Positions 1 to 11,277 of a DNA stretch of 37,736 bases are shown in pieces. Below the pieces are notes generated by a model. It did not search any database, had not been told where the DNA came from, and saw only the letters and a list, made by a program, of their open reading frames with translations. Both the position numbers and the translations under genes were made by a program. How positions within the stretch are numbered: position 1 is the stretch's first letter; every line of letters begins with the position of its first letter. Source of the stretch: Paracraurococcus ruber (GTDB taxonomy: Bacteria > Pseudomonadota > Alphaproteobacteria > Acetobacterales > Acetobacteraceae); NCBI RefSeq assembly GCF_004353985.1, contig NZ_SMOA01000041.1:1-37736 (forward strand), given 5' to 3'.

Positions 1-958
<958 letters not shown>

Positions 959-999
959 CGGCTTGCGCCCCGCCGCCCGGCGGGGGAGGGTCGGCGGCG

Positions 1000-1401
1000 A
1001 TGAGCGACCTCTACGCCGCCTATGGCAGCAATCTCTGGCATGCGCAGATGGCGCTGCGCTGCCCCGGCGCGACCGTCGCCGGCGCGCTGCCGCTGCCCGG
1101 CTGGCGGCTGGCGGTGCGGAGATTCGCCCTGGTCGAGCCCGACCCGGCCGCCGCCTGCCCGGTCGGCCTGTGGCAGGTCACCGCGGCGCATCTCGCGGCG
1201 CTGGACCGCTACGAGGGCCCGCACACCTATGCCCGCCGCGTCATCCCGCTGCCGGATGGGCGGGAGGCCTGGATCTACCTGGAACTGGTGCATCGCCCGG
1301 GCCCGCCGGCGGCGGAGTATGTCGAGCGCCTGCGGCGCGGCTACGCCGATTTCGGCTTCGACCCCGCGCCGCTGGACGCGGCGCTCGCCCGGGGCGGCTG
1401 A
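1000..1401 (+). CDS. Gamma-glutamylcyclotransferase (AIG2/GGCT-like) family protein
   Basis: This is a 133-residue cytosolic protein. It opens with the family's substrate-loop motif YGSNL (residues 8-12) and later has LDRYEG (about 69-74), whose glutamate matches the catalytic acid of the gamma-glutamylcyclotransferase fold. Members cleave gamma-glutamyl compounds to release 5-oxoproline, or act on related gamma-glutamylamines; the exact substrate cannot be read from the sequence. Length is typical for small bacterial members. The ATG is preceded by a strong ribosome-binding sequence, GGGGGAGGG, at 982-990. It diverges from the lactate-permease-like gene. The 257 bases after its stop hold no gene that I can support. 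Confidence 0.8.
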   Translation: MSDLYAAYGSNLWHAQMALRCPGATVAGALPLPGWRLAVRRFALVEPDPAAACPVGLWQVTAAHLAALDRYEGPHTYARRVIPLPDGREAWIYLELVHRPGPPAAEYVERLRRGYADFGFDPAPLDAALARGG

Positions 1402-1658
1402 CCCGCCGCGCGGGGGACCGGGCCGCACAGCGCCCCGACGCATCGCAGGCCTTCGCCGACACGCCCCAGCCCGCACCGCCGCCGTCCCCCGCCTGGTGTC
1501 GCGCCAGCCTGCCGCCCGGCCGGGCGCGGCGGCAACCCGGCCCGGCCGCACCTCACCCCGGCGGTTGCCGCATGGCGCGCGGCCACGTCGCGGCGACCTG
1601 CTGCAGCGGTGAATGGACTTCCCGCCCGGCCCCGCCACAGTGCGGGCCGGGAGGGTCC

Positions 1659-2231
1659 ATGCCGGAGGCCGAGCCTGACGACAGCATGCCGGGGCCCACC
1701 GCGGCGCCGCTGATCCTGACGCTGGCCCTGGACGCGGCGTCGCAGTCCTGGCTGGAGGAGTTGCGCCGCGCGCATTTCCCGCCCGCCCGCAACCTGGTGC
1801 CGGCGCATGTCACGCTGTTCCACGCCCTGCCGGGGGAGGAGGTCGTGGCGATCCTCGCCGCCCTGGCGGCGGAATGCACCGCGCTGCCGCCCTCGCGCGT
1901 GCGCGTCGGCCCGCCCCGCTCGCTCGGCCGCGGCGTGGCGCTGGAGATCGGCGCGCCGGCCATCGCCCGGCTGCGCGACCGCCTGGCGGCGCGCTGGCGG
2001 CCCTGGCTGACGGCGCAGGACCGCCAGCGCTGGCAGCCGCACGCGACGGTGCAGAACAAGGTCTCGCCGGAGGCGGCGCGGGCGCTGCTGGTCGCGCTGT
2101 CCGCCATGCTGCCGCCGCGCGAGGCGCGGGCGGAGGCCGTGCTGCTCTGGCGCTATCGCGGCGGCCCCTGGGAGAGGGTGGCGCGCATCCCCTTCACCGC
2201 CGGGGCCTATCCGCGGGAGGTGATCCTGTAG
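1659..2231 (+). CDS. 2'-5' RNA ligase / 2H phosphoesterase family protein
   Basis: This is a 190-residue protein with the two histidine motifs that define 2H phosphoesterases: HVTLFH in the first half and HATVQN in the second. The fold (LigT/CpdB-like) hydrolyses or ligates 2',3'-cyclic phosphate and 2'-5' linked RNA ends. Bacterial members of this subgroup are mostly uncharacterised, so the cellular substrate is unknown. The ATG at 1659 follows GGGAGGG at about 1649-1655. A much longer open frame continues upstream in the same phase, but its translation is low-complexity and overlaps the preceding genes, so I reject the longer start. It converges on the amino-acid transporter permease, with 26 bases between the stops. 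Confidence 0.85.
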   Translation: MPEAEPDDSMPGPTAAPLILTLALDAASQSWLEELRRAHFPPARNLVPAHVTLFHALPGEEVVAILAALAAECTALPPSRVRVGPPRSLGRGVALEIGAPAIARLRDRLAARWRPWLTAQDRQRWQPHATVQNKVSPEAARALLVALSAMLPPREARAEAVLLWRYRGGPWERVARIPFTAGAYPREVIL

Positions 2232-2257
2232 CGCCGCGCGCCGCGCGCCGCCGGCCG

Positions 2258-2893
2258 TCAGGTAGCCAGCGCCGCATCCTCCGCCAGGCGGCGTTCCAGC
2301 CGGTGGCGCAGCAGGGTGACGGCGGCGAAGCCGCTGCGCAGCAGCACGGTGAAGAACAGCATGACGAGGAGGAAGAGCTGCACCCGGTCGCCGAGGCTGG
2401 GCAGCCGTTCCGCCGCCCGCAGGGTGACGAAGACCGCTTCCGGCGTGCCGACCGCGGCCGCGGTGGCGGAGGCCATGACGAGCACGAAGAAGGCCCGCGC
2501 CAGGCCGGGCAGGAACAGCACCGCCGTCGCCGCATCGCCGGCGCGCTGCGCCCGCAGCGCGACCACGCCGTTGTCGGCCACATAGGCCACCGCATAGACG
2601 GCCTGGGCCAGCACCACCGCGGTCAACCCGCCGAGCGGGATGCGCAGGCCGCCCAGCGCCACTTCCTTCGGCAGCACGTTCAGCAGGAAGAACATCACGA
2701 CGAAGCTCGGCGCCGCGCGCAGCGCCGCGACCACGCCGCCGGCCGGCAGCGCCGCCCAGCGCCCTGCGGCCAGCAGCAGGGCCAGCGGCCCGCCGAGCAG
2801 CAGGCCCAGCAGCAGCGACAGCGCGGCGATCTGCAGGTTCACCGCCACGCCGGCCAGGAAGCGCGGCAGGAATTCGGGCAGGATCTCGATCAT
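2258..2893 (-). CDS. Polar amino-acid ABC transporter permease
   Basis: This is a 211-residue membrane protein of the HisM/GlnP type (BPD_transp_1). It has about five hydrophobic segments and a recognisable but degenerate coupling loop around RAGDAATAVLFLPGLARAFF, which in this family touches the ATPase. With the fused permease domain encoded just upstream it would form the heterodimeric inner-membrane channel of an amino-acid importer. The start ATG overlaps the upstream stop by four bases (ATGA, 2890-2893), indicating translational coupling. A longer open frame to 3355 runs through the neighbouring gene in another phase and is not real. No ATP-binding subunit for this pair lies nearby. Confidence 0.85.
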   Translation of the reverse strand: MIEILPEFLPRFLAGVAVNLQIAALSLLLGLLLGGPLALLLAAGRWAALPAGGVVAALRAAPSFVVMFFLLNVLPKEVALGGLRIPLGGLTAVVLAQAVYAVAYVADNGVVALRAQRAGDAATAVLFLPGLARAFFVLVMASATAAAVGTPEAVFVTLRAAERLPSLGDRVQLFLLVMLFFTVLLRSGFAAVTLLRHRLERRLAEDAALAT

Positions 2894-4554
2894 GCCAGCG
2901 CCCCTCCCTCGGCCGCCGTGGGCGGCGCGCGGTCCAGCCGCCGCTGCGCCAGCCGGGTGAGCCACACCACCAGCATCACCAGCAGCGCGTAGAAGCCGAG
3001 CAGGACGGAGTAGGTCATCACCCGTTCGCTGGTGAAGGATGTCACGTCGGTCAGCGCGTTCAGCAGCTCCGGCACCCCGATCATGCTGGCGATGGCGCTG
3101 CCCTTGGTGGCGTTCACCAGGAAGGACATCAGCTGGACGGAGGCGGCGCGCACCGCGCGGCGGAAGGGCACCCGGCCGCCCGGCCGGCGCGCGGCCAGGG
3201 CCGCATGCGCCTCGGCGATCGCGTGCGAGGCGTAGCTGGCGTTGTAGATGCCGACCATGAGGATGGCGAGAACCAGGGCGACGCCGGCGGTGTAGGGCAG
3301 CAGCGTGCTGGCGACCGCGTAGGCGAAGAACAGCAGCAGCACCAGCGGCGAGCATTGCAGCAGGGTGGTCGCCGCCCGCACCGGCAGCCGCAGGGCGCCG
3401 CCGCGGGCGCAGAGCGCGGCGCCGAACAGCAGCGAGAAGCCGAGCGTGGCGGCCAGCGCGCCGCCGACCAGCACCAGGGAATAGCCGATGCCGCGCAGGA
3501 ACATGCCGTAGGCCGCCTCGCTCTTCAGCATGGGCAGGTTCAGGTCGATGCCGGTGCGCGCCTCGATCCAGTCCTCCACCGCCTCGACCCGCGGGGCGAA
3601 GCGCGTCGGGCGGATGGCGGTGTCGACCGGCGCCGCCAGGCAGTCCGGCCGCGCCGCGCCGGCGGGGTCGAGGCAGGCGGGATCGCGCCAGACCAGCCGC
3701 GCTTCCTCGAGGAATTCGGTGCCGATGTGGTTGCGCCGCGCCGCGTCCAAGAAGCGGCCTTCGGCATGCCAGGCGATGGAGACCTGGTCGAGCAGCGCCG
3801 CCAGCCGGTCGTCCTGCGCGGTGGCCATGCCCCAGGGCAGGTCGGAGATGCCGAGCTTCACCTCGAACCGCGCATTGAAGGCGCGATCGGCGAAGGACGT
3901 GGCGAAGAAGGTGTCGTCATGCATCGCCAGGGTGCAGATGTCGAGCCGCAGCGCATCCAGCATCTGCTGCGGGCTGTCGAAGATCAGCAGCCGGGCGCCG
4001 TGCTTGGACAGCGTCGGGGTGTCGGCGGCGCCGAGGGTGACGCAGACCGTGCGGCCGCGCACCGCATCCCAGTCCGGCAGCTTGAGCCGGCGGTCGCCGA
4101 CCACCACGGTCTGCGAGCGGTAGTAGTGCGGCCGGACGAAGCGCACCTCCCCGTCGCGGAGCCGGGTATGGCCCATGGTGGCGATCAGCAGGTCCACCCG
4201 GTCCTCGAGCAGCAGGGCGATGCGGTTGCCGGGCGTCACGCCCACCAGGGTGAGGCCGACGCCGAGCTTGCCGGCGATCGCCCGCGCCAGGTCCACCTCG
4301 TAGCCCGACCGCGCCTCCCCCAGCGCGGCCGGCTGGGCCAGGCCGAAGCCCGGGTAGTTGCCGCGCACGCCGACGCGGATGCGGCCCTGGCAGAGGATGC
4401 GCGCCAGGGCATCGGCCGGCGTCTCGCAGTCGCGCGACCCGGCCTCCGCCTGCGCCTCGGCCAGCATCCGTTCGGCGAGGGCGGCCGCCGCCGGCGCGGC
4501 CGCGGCGGGGCGCAGCGGCAGGAGGAGGAGGAGGCCGAGCAGCAGGGCGCGCAT
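2890..4554 (-). CDS. Amino-acid ABC transporter: substrate-binding protein fused to permease
   Basis: This is a 554-residue fusion. Residues 1-20 are a signal peptide or leading membrane segment (MRALLLGLLLLLPLRPAAAA). Residues of about 50-290 are a periplasmic binding domain of the SBP_bac_3 type, seen in IRVGVRGNYPGF, SGYEVDLARAIA and the DLLIATMGHT segment where this family handles the bound amino acid. From about residue 335 a HisM-type permease domain follows, with several membrane helices and a coupling loop before LMSFLVNATKGSAIASMIG. The binding domain would sit in the periplasm, tethered to its own channel half. It starts three bases after the methyltransferase stop and overlaps the second permease by four bases, so the three genes look like one transcript. 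The ATPase must come from elsewhere. Function is well supported, but the amino acid carried is not known. Confidence 0.88.
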   Translation of the reverse strand: MRALLLGLLLLLPLRPAAAAPAAAALAERMLAEAQAEAGSRDCETPADALARILCQGRIRVGVRGNYPGFGLAQPAALGEARSGYEVDLARAIAGKLGVGLTLVGVTPGNRIALLLEDRVDLLIATMGHTRLRDGEVRFVRPHYYRSQTVVVGDRRLKLPDWDAVRGRTVCVTLGAADTPTLSKHGARLLIFDSPQQMLDALRLDICTLAMHDDTFFATSFADRAFNARFEVKLGISDLPWGMATAQDDRLAALLDQVSIAWHAEGRFLDAARRNHIGTEFLEEARLVWRDPACLDPAGAARPDCLAAPVDTAIRPTRFAPRVEAVEDWIEARTGIDLNLPMLKSEAAYGMFLRGIGYSLVLVGGALAATLGFSLLFGAALCARGGALRLPVRAATTLLQCSPLVLLLFFAYAVASTLLPYTAGVALVLAILMVGIYNASYASHAIAEAHAALAARRPGGRVPFRRAVRAASVQLMSFLVNATKGSAIASMIGVPELLNALTDVTSFTSERVMTYSVLLGFYALLVMLVVWLTRLAQRRLDRAPPTAAEGGALA

Positions 4555-4557
4555 CGC

Positions 4558-5295
4558 TCAGCCCCCCGCCGGCGCGGGCGGGGCGGCGATCTCCAGCACC
4601 TCCACCGCCAGGAACAGGTGCTCGCCCAGGCGGCGGAGGGCGTGCTCCGGCGCGTCCGCCAGCACGCGCGGATGCATGGCCGCGCGCTTCTCCGGCGGCA
4701 GCGGCACCAGGCTGCCGCCGATGCGGCGCAGCGCCAGCCCGTCGCGCGCCAGCATCGCCGCGGTGGCATCGAGGCCGAGGACGGCGTTGTGCAGCAGGAC
4801 GGCGCGGCCGCCGGGGGCAAGGTGCGCCGCCAGGCCGCGCAGGATGCGGTCCATCACCCGCCGCCCGTCCGGGCCGCCATGGCTCCAGCTCGGCCGCCGG
4901 CCGGGGAAGCGGGGGACCAGGGTGGGGAATTGCGGCGGGTTGGCGACGATCAGGTCGAAGCGCCGGCCCGCCACCGGCGCCCAGAGATCGCCCTGCAGCA
5001 GGTCCGCCCGGCAGCCGAGCCCGGCCAGCAGCGCGGCGGCGCGGCCGATCGCCGCCGGCTCGATATCGGTGCCGACCAGCCGCGCCGCGCCGAGCCGGGC
5101 GAGGCAGGCCAGCACCACGCCGGAGCCGGTCCCGAGTTCCAGAGCCGAGGCGCCCGGCGGCAGCGGCGGGCCGGCGGTGAGCGCCTGGATGAGCAGCGCG
5201 GTGTATTCGCTGGGCCGCCACGGATCGGGCGCCGGCACGGCATCCGGCCGTGCGGGCGGCGGGGCCAGCAGGGTATCCTCGTGCACCGTCAGCAT
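4558..5295 (-). CDS. Class I SAM-dependent methyltransferase with NPPQ motif
   Basis: This is a 245-residue cytosolic protein with the S-adenosylmethionine-binding motif LELGTGSG (residues 52-59), an acidic residue at the end of strand 2 (GTDIEP, 76-81) and the NPPQ catalytic loop (119-122). NPPY/NPPQ loops belong to enzymes that methylate a planar amide or amino nitrogen, such as the HemK/PrmC glutamine methyltransferases and the TrmN6-like tRNA adenine methyltransferases. The sequence resembles this broad group without telling me the target. It is the first gene of a probable operon with the amino-acid transporter, separated by three bases. The ATG at 5295 is the first start codon after the upstream intergenic stretch. 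Confidence 0.8.
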   Translation of the reverse strand: MLTVHEDTLLAPPPARPDAVPAPDPWRPSEYTALLIQALTAGPPLPPGASALELGTGSGVVLACLARLGAARLVGTDIEPAAIGRAAALLAGLGCRADLLQGDLWAPVAGRRFDLIVANPPQFPTLVPRFPGRRPSWSHGGPDGRRVMDRILRGLAAHLAPGGRAVLLHNAVLGLDATAAMLARDGLALRRIGGSLVPLPPEKRAAMHPRVLADAPEHALRRLGEHLFLAVEVLEIAAPPAPAGG

Positions 5296-5393
5296 GGGTC
5301 ACCTGTTCCGGATGCGTCGTCCTGGCGCCGGCCGGCCCGACCTGCCGTCCCGCGCGCCGCAGCGGCTGCGGCTGCAACCGTGATTAGTGGTAA

Positions 5394-5409
5394 GGCGGCC
5401 TCGGCCGCC
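5394..5409. promoter_or_regulatory. Short perfect hairpin in a divergent intergenic region
   Basis: GGCGGCC and GGCCGCC face each other across two bases, in the 264-base gap between the methyltransferase (minus) and the membrane protein gene (plus). Downstream, a 12-base sequence (GGTGGTCCGGCG) occurs twice at 5450-5461 and 5463-5474, ending about 85 bases before the plus-strand ATG. Both could be operator-like, but there is no direct evidence, and inverted repeats of this size are common in DNA this GC-rich. Confidence 0.25.
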
Positions 5410-5559
5410 GTGCGCGGGCACACAGCGGCAACCAATCATGGTCACCTATGGTGGTCCGGCGGGGTGGTCCGGCGCAACCATGGAGCGTGGATTCCGGCCA
5501 TCGTTCCGCCTAGGCTCCTGCCAGCCCGCCCCGCCGCCCCTTCCCGGAGTGCCTGGCCC

Positions 5560-6924
5560 ATGCCGAGTGACGTCGCCATCGCCCCGCCCGGCCCGCAGGG
5601 CGGCCGCCAGTCCGCCGCCCCGGGTGGCGCGGCGGGCGCGCCGCCGCCGCTGCGGCGCACCATCGTCCCGGATGTCCCGCCGGCGCATCTGCGGGTGACG
5701 CCGCAGGCCGCCTTCGGCCTGCTGATGGCGGTGGTGATGGCGGTCACGCTCAGCACCGCCATCATCCCTGGCTGGTCGCGCATGGTGGAGCTGTTCGGCA
5801 AGGACACCATGCGGGTCATCCTGGCGATGCTGATCGCCCTGATGATGACGGCGGTGCCGGTCTGCCTCTGCCTGGTGCAGGGCATCGCCCGCGGCCGCCA
5901 CCTGGAAGTGCTGGACAGCCTGCTGGGCACGCCGCTCGGCCGGACCGAGGCCTATCGCTACGCCTACCGCCACATGGTGGCGGTGCAGCCGACCAATATC
6001 GGCTTCGACTACGTGCTGCCGATGCTGGCCTTCGCCGTGGTGGTGATGTTCGGGTCGGTGGCGGTGAACTGCGCCTTCCTGGTGGATTTCTACTTCGAGG
6101 GCGCGAACCCGATGCTGGGCGCGCTGACCGCGGCGAACGAGCAGGCGGCGGCGCATGCCTACCAGCGCGGCACCTTCGTCGCCGGCGCCTATTCCTTCCT
6201 GGGCGCCTATGTCTACGTGATGTACCGGCTGCTGCAGCGGCTGAACACGGACGACATCACGCCCATCATCTTCTACCGCTACGCCGCGCATTTCGTCATC
6301 GCCTACATCGTCGCCACCACGCTGCGGCACGGGGCGGAGGCGGTGGGGCTGGACAGCGCGAACTGGCTGGTCCCGCTGTCCTTCGTCGTCGGCCTGTCGC
6401 CCGACCTCTTCGTCAGCGTCCTCTCCTCCCGCGTCTTCGCGCAGCTGAAGATCTTCGGCCAGCGGGAGGATCCGGGCAGCGCGCACCTGCCGCGCGCCAT
6501 GCCGTTGCTGATGATCGACGAGCTGAAGCAGGCGCAGATCGACCGGCTGGCCGAGCTCGGCATCACCTCGGCGCAGGACCTGGCGAAGTGCAACCCCTTC
6601 CTGCTGGAGCCGCGGGTGCCCTACGAGCTGATGCAGATCGTCTGCTGGATCGCCCAGGCGCAGCTCTATGTGCTGGTGCGGGAGGGGGCGCTGGCGGCGC
6701 TGCGGGCGCAGGCGGTGCCGGACATCCTGGCGCTGCACCAGCGGCTGCTGGACCCCGCGGCGCGCGGCCAGGCCTGCGCCGCGCTGGGCATCGACCCGGC
6801 GGCGGGGGAGGCGCTGCTGCGCCAGCTGGAGCAGGACCCGGCCTTCGTCCAGCTGCGGGAGGTGCGCGACGCCATGATGCTGCCGCACCCGCGCACCCCG
6901 GCGGGCCCGGCGCTGGCCGCCTAG
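5560..6924 (+). CDS. Six-helix membrane protein with C-terminal helical domain, function unknown
   Basis: This is a 454-residue protein I do not recognise. Residues 1-48 are proline/alanine-rich and probably cytoplasmic. Six hydrophobic segments follow at about 50-70, 85-108, 151-176, 205-225, 240-258 and 268-289. The soluble remainder (290-454) is helical. It contains a stretch around 316-345 (ELKQAQIDRLAELGITSAQD) that resembles a helix-hairpin-helix or SAM-like module, and ends in a charged helical tail. No catalytic motif is visible. It stands alone: a divergent gap separates it from the methyltransferase and it converges on the GGDEF-EAL gene. The ATG at 5560 has only a weak GGAG about ten bases upstream. 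The longer frame extending to 3205 is an antisense shadow of the transporter. It could be a sensor or scaffold, but no function should be assigned. Confidence 0.75.
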   Translation: MPSDVAIAPPGPQGGRQSAAPGGAAGAPPPLRRTIVPDVPPAHLRVTPQAAFGLLMAVVMAVTLSTAIIPGWSRMVELFGKDTMRVILAMLIALMMTAVPVCLCLVQGIARGRHLEVLDSLLGTPLGRTEAYRYAYRHMVAVQPTNIGFDYVLPMLAFAVVVMFGSVAVNCAFLVDFYFEGANPMLGALTAANEQAAAHAYQRGTFVAGAYSFLGAYVYVMYRLLQRLNTDDITPIIFYRYAAHFVIAYIVATTLRHGAEAVGLDSANWLVPLSFVVGLSPDLFVSVLSSRVFAQLKIFGQREDPGSAHLPRAMPLLMIDELKQAQIDRLAELGITSAQDLAKCNPFLLEPRVPYELMQIVCWIAQAQLYVLVREGALAALRAQAVPDILALHQRLLDPAARGQACAALGIDPAAGEALLRQLEQDPAFVQLREVRDAMMLPHPRTPAGPALAA

Positions 6925-7050
6925 GGCAGATCCCGATCAGGTGGACTCGCCCGAGCGGGTGAGGATACGCGTCGACTCAAGTGACCAGAGCGGCTGCCGC
7001 GAGCCATGGCCAATGCGAACCGCCCTGGCCGGCGCCGGCGCGGCGGCGGG

Positions 7051-8892
7051 TCAGGACACCTTGCGGAGCTGCTTGACCTTGCCGGTGACGCGGGCGCGCA
7101 GCCAGTCCTCCAGCGCCGCCAGCGGCATCGGCCGGGCGAAGAGGAAGCCCTGGGCGTGGTCGCAGCCGAGGTTGTGCAGCATCGCCGCCTGGCGCTCGGT
7201 CTCCACCCCCTCGGCCACCACCTCCAGCCCCAGCCCATGCGCGAGGGAGACGGTGGCGCGCACGATCTCCTCCGCCCGGTGATCGGTGCCGAGCCGCTGG
7301 ACGAAGCGCTTGTCGAGCTTCAGCGAGTCGAGCGGCAGGCGGAGCAGCTGCGACAGGCCGGAATTGCCGGTGCCGAAATCGTCCAGCACCAGCCTGGCGC
7401 CGCGGCCGCGCAGCGCCGCCAGCTGGTCCAGCGTGCGGTCGCTGACCCGGTCCAGCAGCACCTCCTCGGTGATCTCGATCTCGACCGCGCGGAGCGAGAG
7501 CCCGGCAGCCTCCACCTGGTCGGCGAGGTGGAGCGCGATGTCGCTGAGCGCCACTTCCCCGGCCGAGAGGTTGAGCGAGACGCGGGCATTGGTCAGCCCG
7601 GCCTGGCGCAGCGCGGCCACCGCCGCCAGCGCCCGCCGGCGCACCGCGCTGCCGAGCCGCAGCGCACGGTCGGTGCCGAGGATGGGGAAGAGCTCGGCCG
7701 GCGGCACCGCCCCGACATCCGGGTGGGACCAGCGCGCCAGCGCCTCCAGCGCCACCACCGCGCCGGCTTCGGCATGCGCGGCGAAGGACAGGATGGGCTG
7801 CAGATGCACGGTCGCGCCCGGCAGCGCCTCATCCGCCGCCGCGTCGCTGTCGAAGGCGCGGGCGATGGCGGCGGCGCGCAGCAGCTGGTCGGCATCGGCG
7901 CGGGTGGCGGTGGCGACGCCGCCGCGGCATTCGCGCTTGGCGCGCCGCATCGCCTCGTCGGCGGTGCGCAGCAGCAGCTCCGGCTCCTCCGCATCCTGCG
8001 GGGCGAGGGCGAGGCCGAGGCTGGCGCCGAGCCGCAGCGGCCGGCCGGCATGCGGGACGAAGCCCTGCAGCGCCGCGCCGATCCGCTGGGCGATGGCCAG
8101 CGCCGCCTCCCGCTCCGCCACGCCGGGCAGCAGCACCAGGAATTCGTCGCCGCTGAGGCGGCCGACCACGTCGCCGGGCCTCAGGGCGGCGCGGATCCGG
8201 TCGGCCGCGGCGCAGAGCAGGGCATCGCCGGCGGCATGCCCCTCGGCGTCGTTCACTTCCTTGAAGTTGTCGAGGTCGATGGCGACGAGGGCGAGCGGGC
8301 GCGACTGCGCCATCGCCTCGGCCAGCGCCGCCTGCACCGCGCAGCGGTTGGTCAGGCCGGTCAGCGGGTCGGTCATCGCCAGGCCGCTGGCGCGGCGCAG
8401 GCCGCGGCGCAGTTCGAGATTGGCGGCGACGGCGCGGGCGAGCACCTGCAGCGTCTCCACCGTCGTCGCGTCATGCCGCCGCGGCACCCGGTCCAGCACG
8501 CAGAGCGTGCCGAGGGCATGGCCTTCCGGCGTCAGCAGCGGCACGCCGAGATAGCTGCGGATCGCCGCCGGGCCGGTGACCAGCGGGTTGTCGGCAAAGC
8601 GGGCATCGCGGGTGGCGTCCGGCACTTCCAGCGCTTGGGTGGGGTCGAGGATGGCATGGGCGCAGAAGGCCCGGTCGCGCGGCGTCTCCCGCAGGTCGAG
8701 GCCGAGGCAGGCCTTGAACCATTGCCGGTCGGCATCCACCAGGCTGATCAGCGCCATCGGGCAGCCGGTCAGGCGCGCGGCCAGCGCCACCAGCTCGTCG
8801 AAAGCCACCTCCCCCTCCGTGTCCAGCACCGCATAGGAACGGAGGACGGCGAGGCGCTCGGCTTCGGTCGGGGGCAGTGGCGCGGGCGGCAT
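7051..8892 (-). CDS. GAF-GGDEF-EAL cyclic-di-GMP signalling protein
   Basis: This is a 613-residue cytosolic protein. Residues of about 25-165 form a GAF domain with the common [14 protein letters not shown] and GTLCVLDR signatures. A GGDEF domain follows, with active-site loop SGDEF (247-251; first glycine replaced by serine) and an inhibitory RxxD site (RPGD, 238-241) five residues earlier. The EAL domain (about 360-600) retains EAL (383-385), NLS, EITEE, DDFGTG (504-509), LKLDKRF and EGVET (561-565), so it should be able to hydrolyse cyclic-di-GMP. It may be bifunctional or mainly a phosphodiesterase whose GGDEF domain binds GTP or product. I chose the ATG at 8892 because GGAGA lies five bases upstream; a GTG at 8907 in the same frame has no such site. 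It stands alone. Confidence 0.92.
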   Translation of the reverse strand: MPPAPLPPTEAERLAVLRSYAVLDTEGEVAFDELVALAARLTGCPMALISLVDADRQWFKACLGLDLRETPRDRAFCAHAILDPTQALEVPDATRDARFADNPLVTGPAAIRSYLGVPLLTPEGHALGTLCVLDRVPRRHDATTVETLQVLARAVAANLELRRGLRRASGLAMTDPLTGLTNRCAVQAALAEAMAQSRPLALVAIDLDNFKEVNDAEGHAAGDALLCAAADRIRAALRPGDVVGRLSGDEFLVLLPGVAEREAALAIAQRIGAALQGFVPHAGRPLRLGASLGLALAPQDAEEPELLLRTADEAMRRAKRECRGGVATATRADADQLLRAAAIARAFDSDAAADEALPGATVHLQPILSFAAHAEAGAVVALEALARWSHPDVGAVPPAELFPILGTDRALRLGSAVRRRALAAVAALRQAGLTNARVSLNLSAGEVALSDIALHLADQVEAAGLSLRAVEIEITEEVLLDRVSDRTLDQLAALRGRGARLVLDDFGTGNSGLSQLLRLPLDSLKLDKRFVQRLGTDHRAEEIVRATVSLAHGLGLEVVAEGVETERQAAMLHNLGCDHAQGFLFARPMPLAALEDWLRARVTGKVKQLRKVS

Positions 8893-9271
8893 CGGGTCTC
8901 CGGACACCCGCGTCCGGCCCGGGGCCGCGGGGTGCGCGGGCCGGACGCAGCGGGACGGCCGCAGTCTGGCCCGGCGAAGCTGAACGGGTGGTTACAACGG
9001 CCGCGCTTCGGGTGGACGCGCAGCCGCGGGCGGGCGGCATCGGCCCGGCATGCCGCGCGGCCGACAGGCGCCGTTGGAAACCTGGATCGACACGGCTTTG
9101 TGGGCAGGCCCGCGCAGACTCGACGATGCGGCATGCGGCGCCGGCTGCCCCGCCGCCGGGCGTGGCCGGACCGCGGCGTCAAGCGCCCGATGCAGCGCGC
9201 AATTCCGCCAGCCGTCGGGCATCCGGCCCCGGGCGGTGGGCGGCCCTGTCCGGGACGGCGGGCCGGCGCGC
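8893..9271. other. 379-base stretch without a supported gene
   Basis: This lies between the start of the GGDEF-EAL gene and the stop of the peptide-transporter ATPase, both on the minus strand. Open frames crossing it on either strand are low-complexity arginine/proline/alanine translations typical of antisense GC-rich DNA. It must contain the promoter of the GGDEF-EAL gene, but I cannot point to convincing -35 and -10 elements. The only moderately AT-richer patch is near 8985-9000. Confidence 0.5.
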
Positions 9272-10242
<971 letters not shown>

Positions 10243-10246
<4 letters not shown>

Positions 10247-11277
10247 GAAATCTCCTCCGCCCGGATGCAGGCGGCCAGGTGGCCCGGCGTCACCTCCCGC
10301 AGCGGCGGCGGCGCCGCGCTGCAGGCCGGGATGGCGTGGCGGCAGCGGGCGGCGAAGCGGCAGCCCGCGGGCGGGTTCAGCAGGCTGGGCACCGTGCCCG
10401 GGATCGCTTCCAGCCGCCGGTGCTCGGTCGCCGCGAGGTCGAGCCGCGGGATGGAGCGGATGAGCCCCTGGGTGTAGGGGTGCATGGGCCGGCCGAACAG
10501 CGCCTCGACCGGCGCCTCCTCCACCACCTGGCCGGCATACATGACGACGACGCGCTGCGCCGTCTCCGCCACCACGCCCATGGCATGGGTGATGAGGAGG
10601 ACGGCCATGCCCAGCCGCTCCTTCATCTCCTGCATCAGGTCGAGGATCTGCGCCTGGATGGTGACGTCGAGCGCGGTGGTCGGCTCGTCCGCGATCAGCA
10701 GCTTCGGGTTGCAGGACAGCGCCATGGCGATCATCACGCGCTGCCGCATGCCGCCCGAGAATTGATGCGGATAGTCGTCCACCCGCCGCTGCGGGTTCGG
10801 GATGTTGACCAGCCGCAGCATCTCGGCGGCGCGGTCGCGGGCGGCGCGGCGCGACAGGCCTTCATGCTGCCGCACCGCCTCGGCGATCTGCTCGCCCACC
10901 GTGTAGACCGGGTTGAGCGAGGTCATCGGTTCCTGGAAGACGAAGCCGATCTCCTTGGCGCGGATGGCGCGCATCTGGTCCGGCCCGAGCGGGACGAGGT
11001 CCCGCCCCTGCCAGAGGATGCTGCCGGCCACGATCTTCCCGGGCGGCATGGCGATCAGCTTCAGGATCGTCATCGCCGTCACGGTCTTGCCGCAGCCGCT
11101 CTCGCCGACGACGCAGAGCGTCTCGCCGCGGTCGACGCCGATATCGACGCCGTCCACCGCGCGCACCCAGCCATCGTCGGTGCGGAAATGCACCTTCAGG
11201 CCCGCGATCTCCAGCAGGCGCGGGCCGGCGGCGGCGGCCGGCGGCGGCGCGGCCGCGGCCATGGTGGCGGCGCTCAT
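10243..11277 (-). CDS. dppD: Peptide/nickel ABC transporter ATP-binding protein (DppD/OppD type)
   Basis: This is a 344-residue ATPase: Walker A GESGCGKT (58-65), Q-loop [10 protein letters not shown], signature FSGGM (173-177), Walker B LLIADEP (193-199), and the C-terminal CRFAARC segment of the Opp/Dpp family. It pairs with the next gene to form the asymmetric ATPase dimer typical of these importers. The first 17 residues are alanine/proline-rich. I start it at the ATG at 11277, which overlaps the DppC stop by four bases (ATGA). A longer frame reaching 11805 is out of phase with the permease it would overlap and is rejected. Confidence 0.93.

Noticed and set aside
3205-5559. Long plus-strand N-terminal extension of the membrane protein at 5560
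   Set aside because: It is antisense to the amino-acid transporter and methyltransferase; the translation is low-complexity and the real protein begins at 5560.
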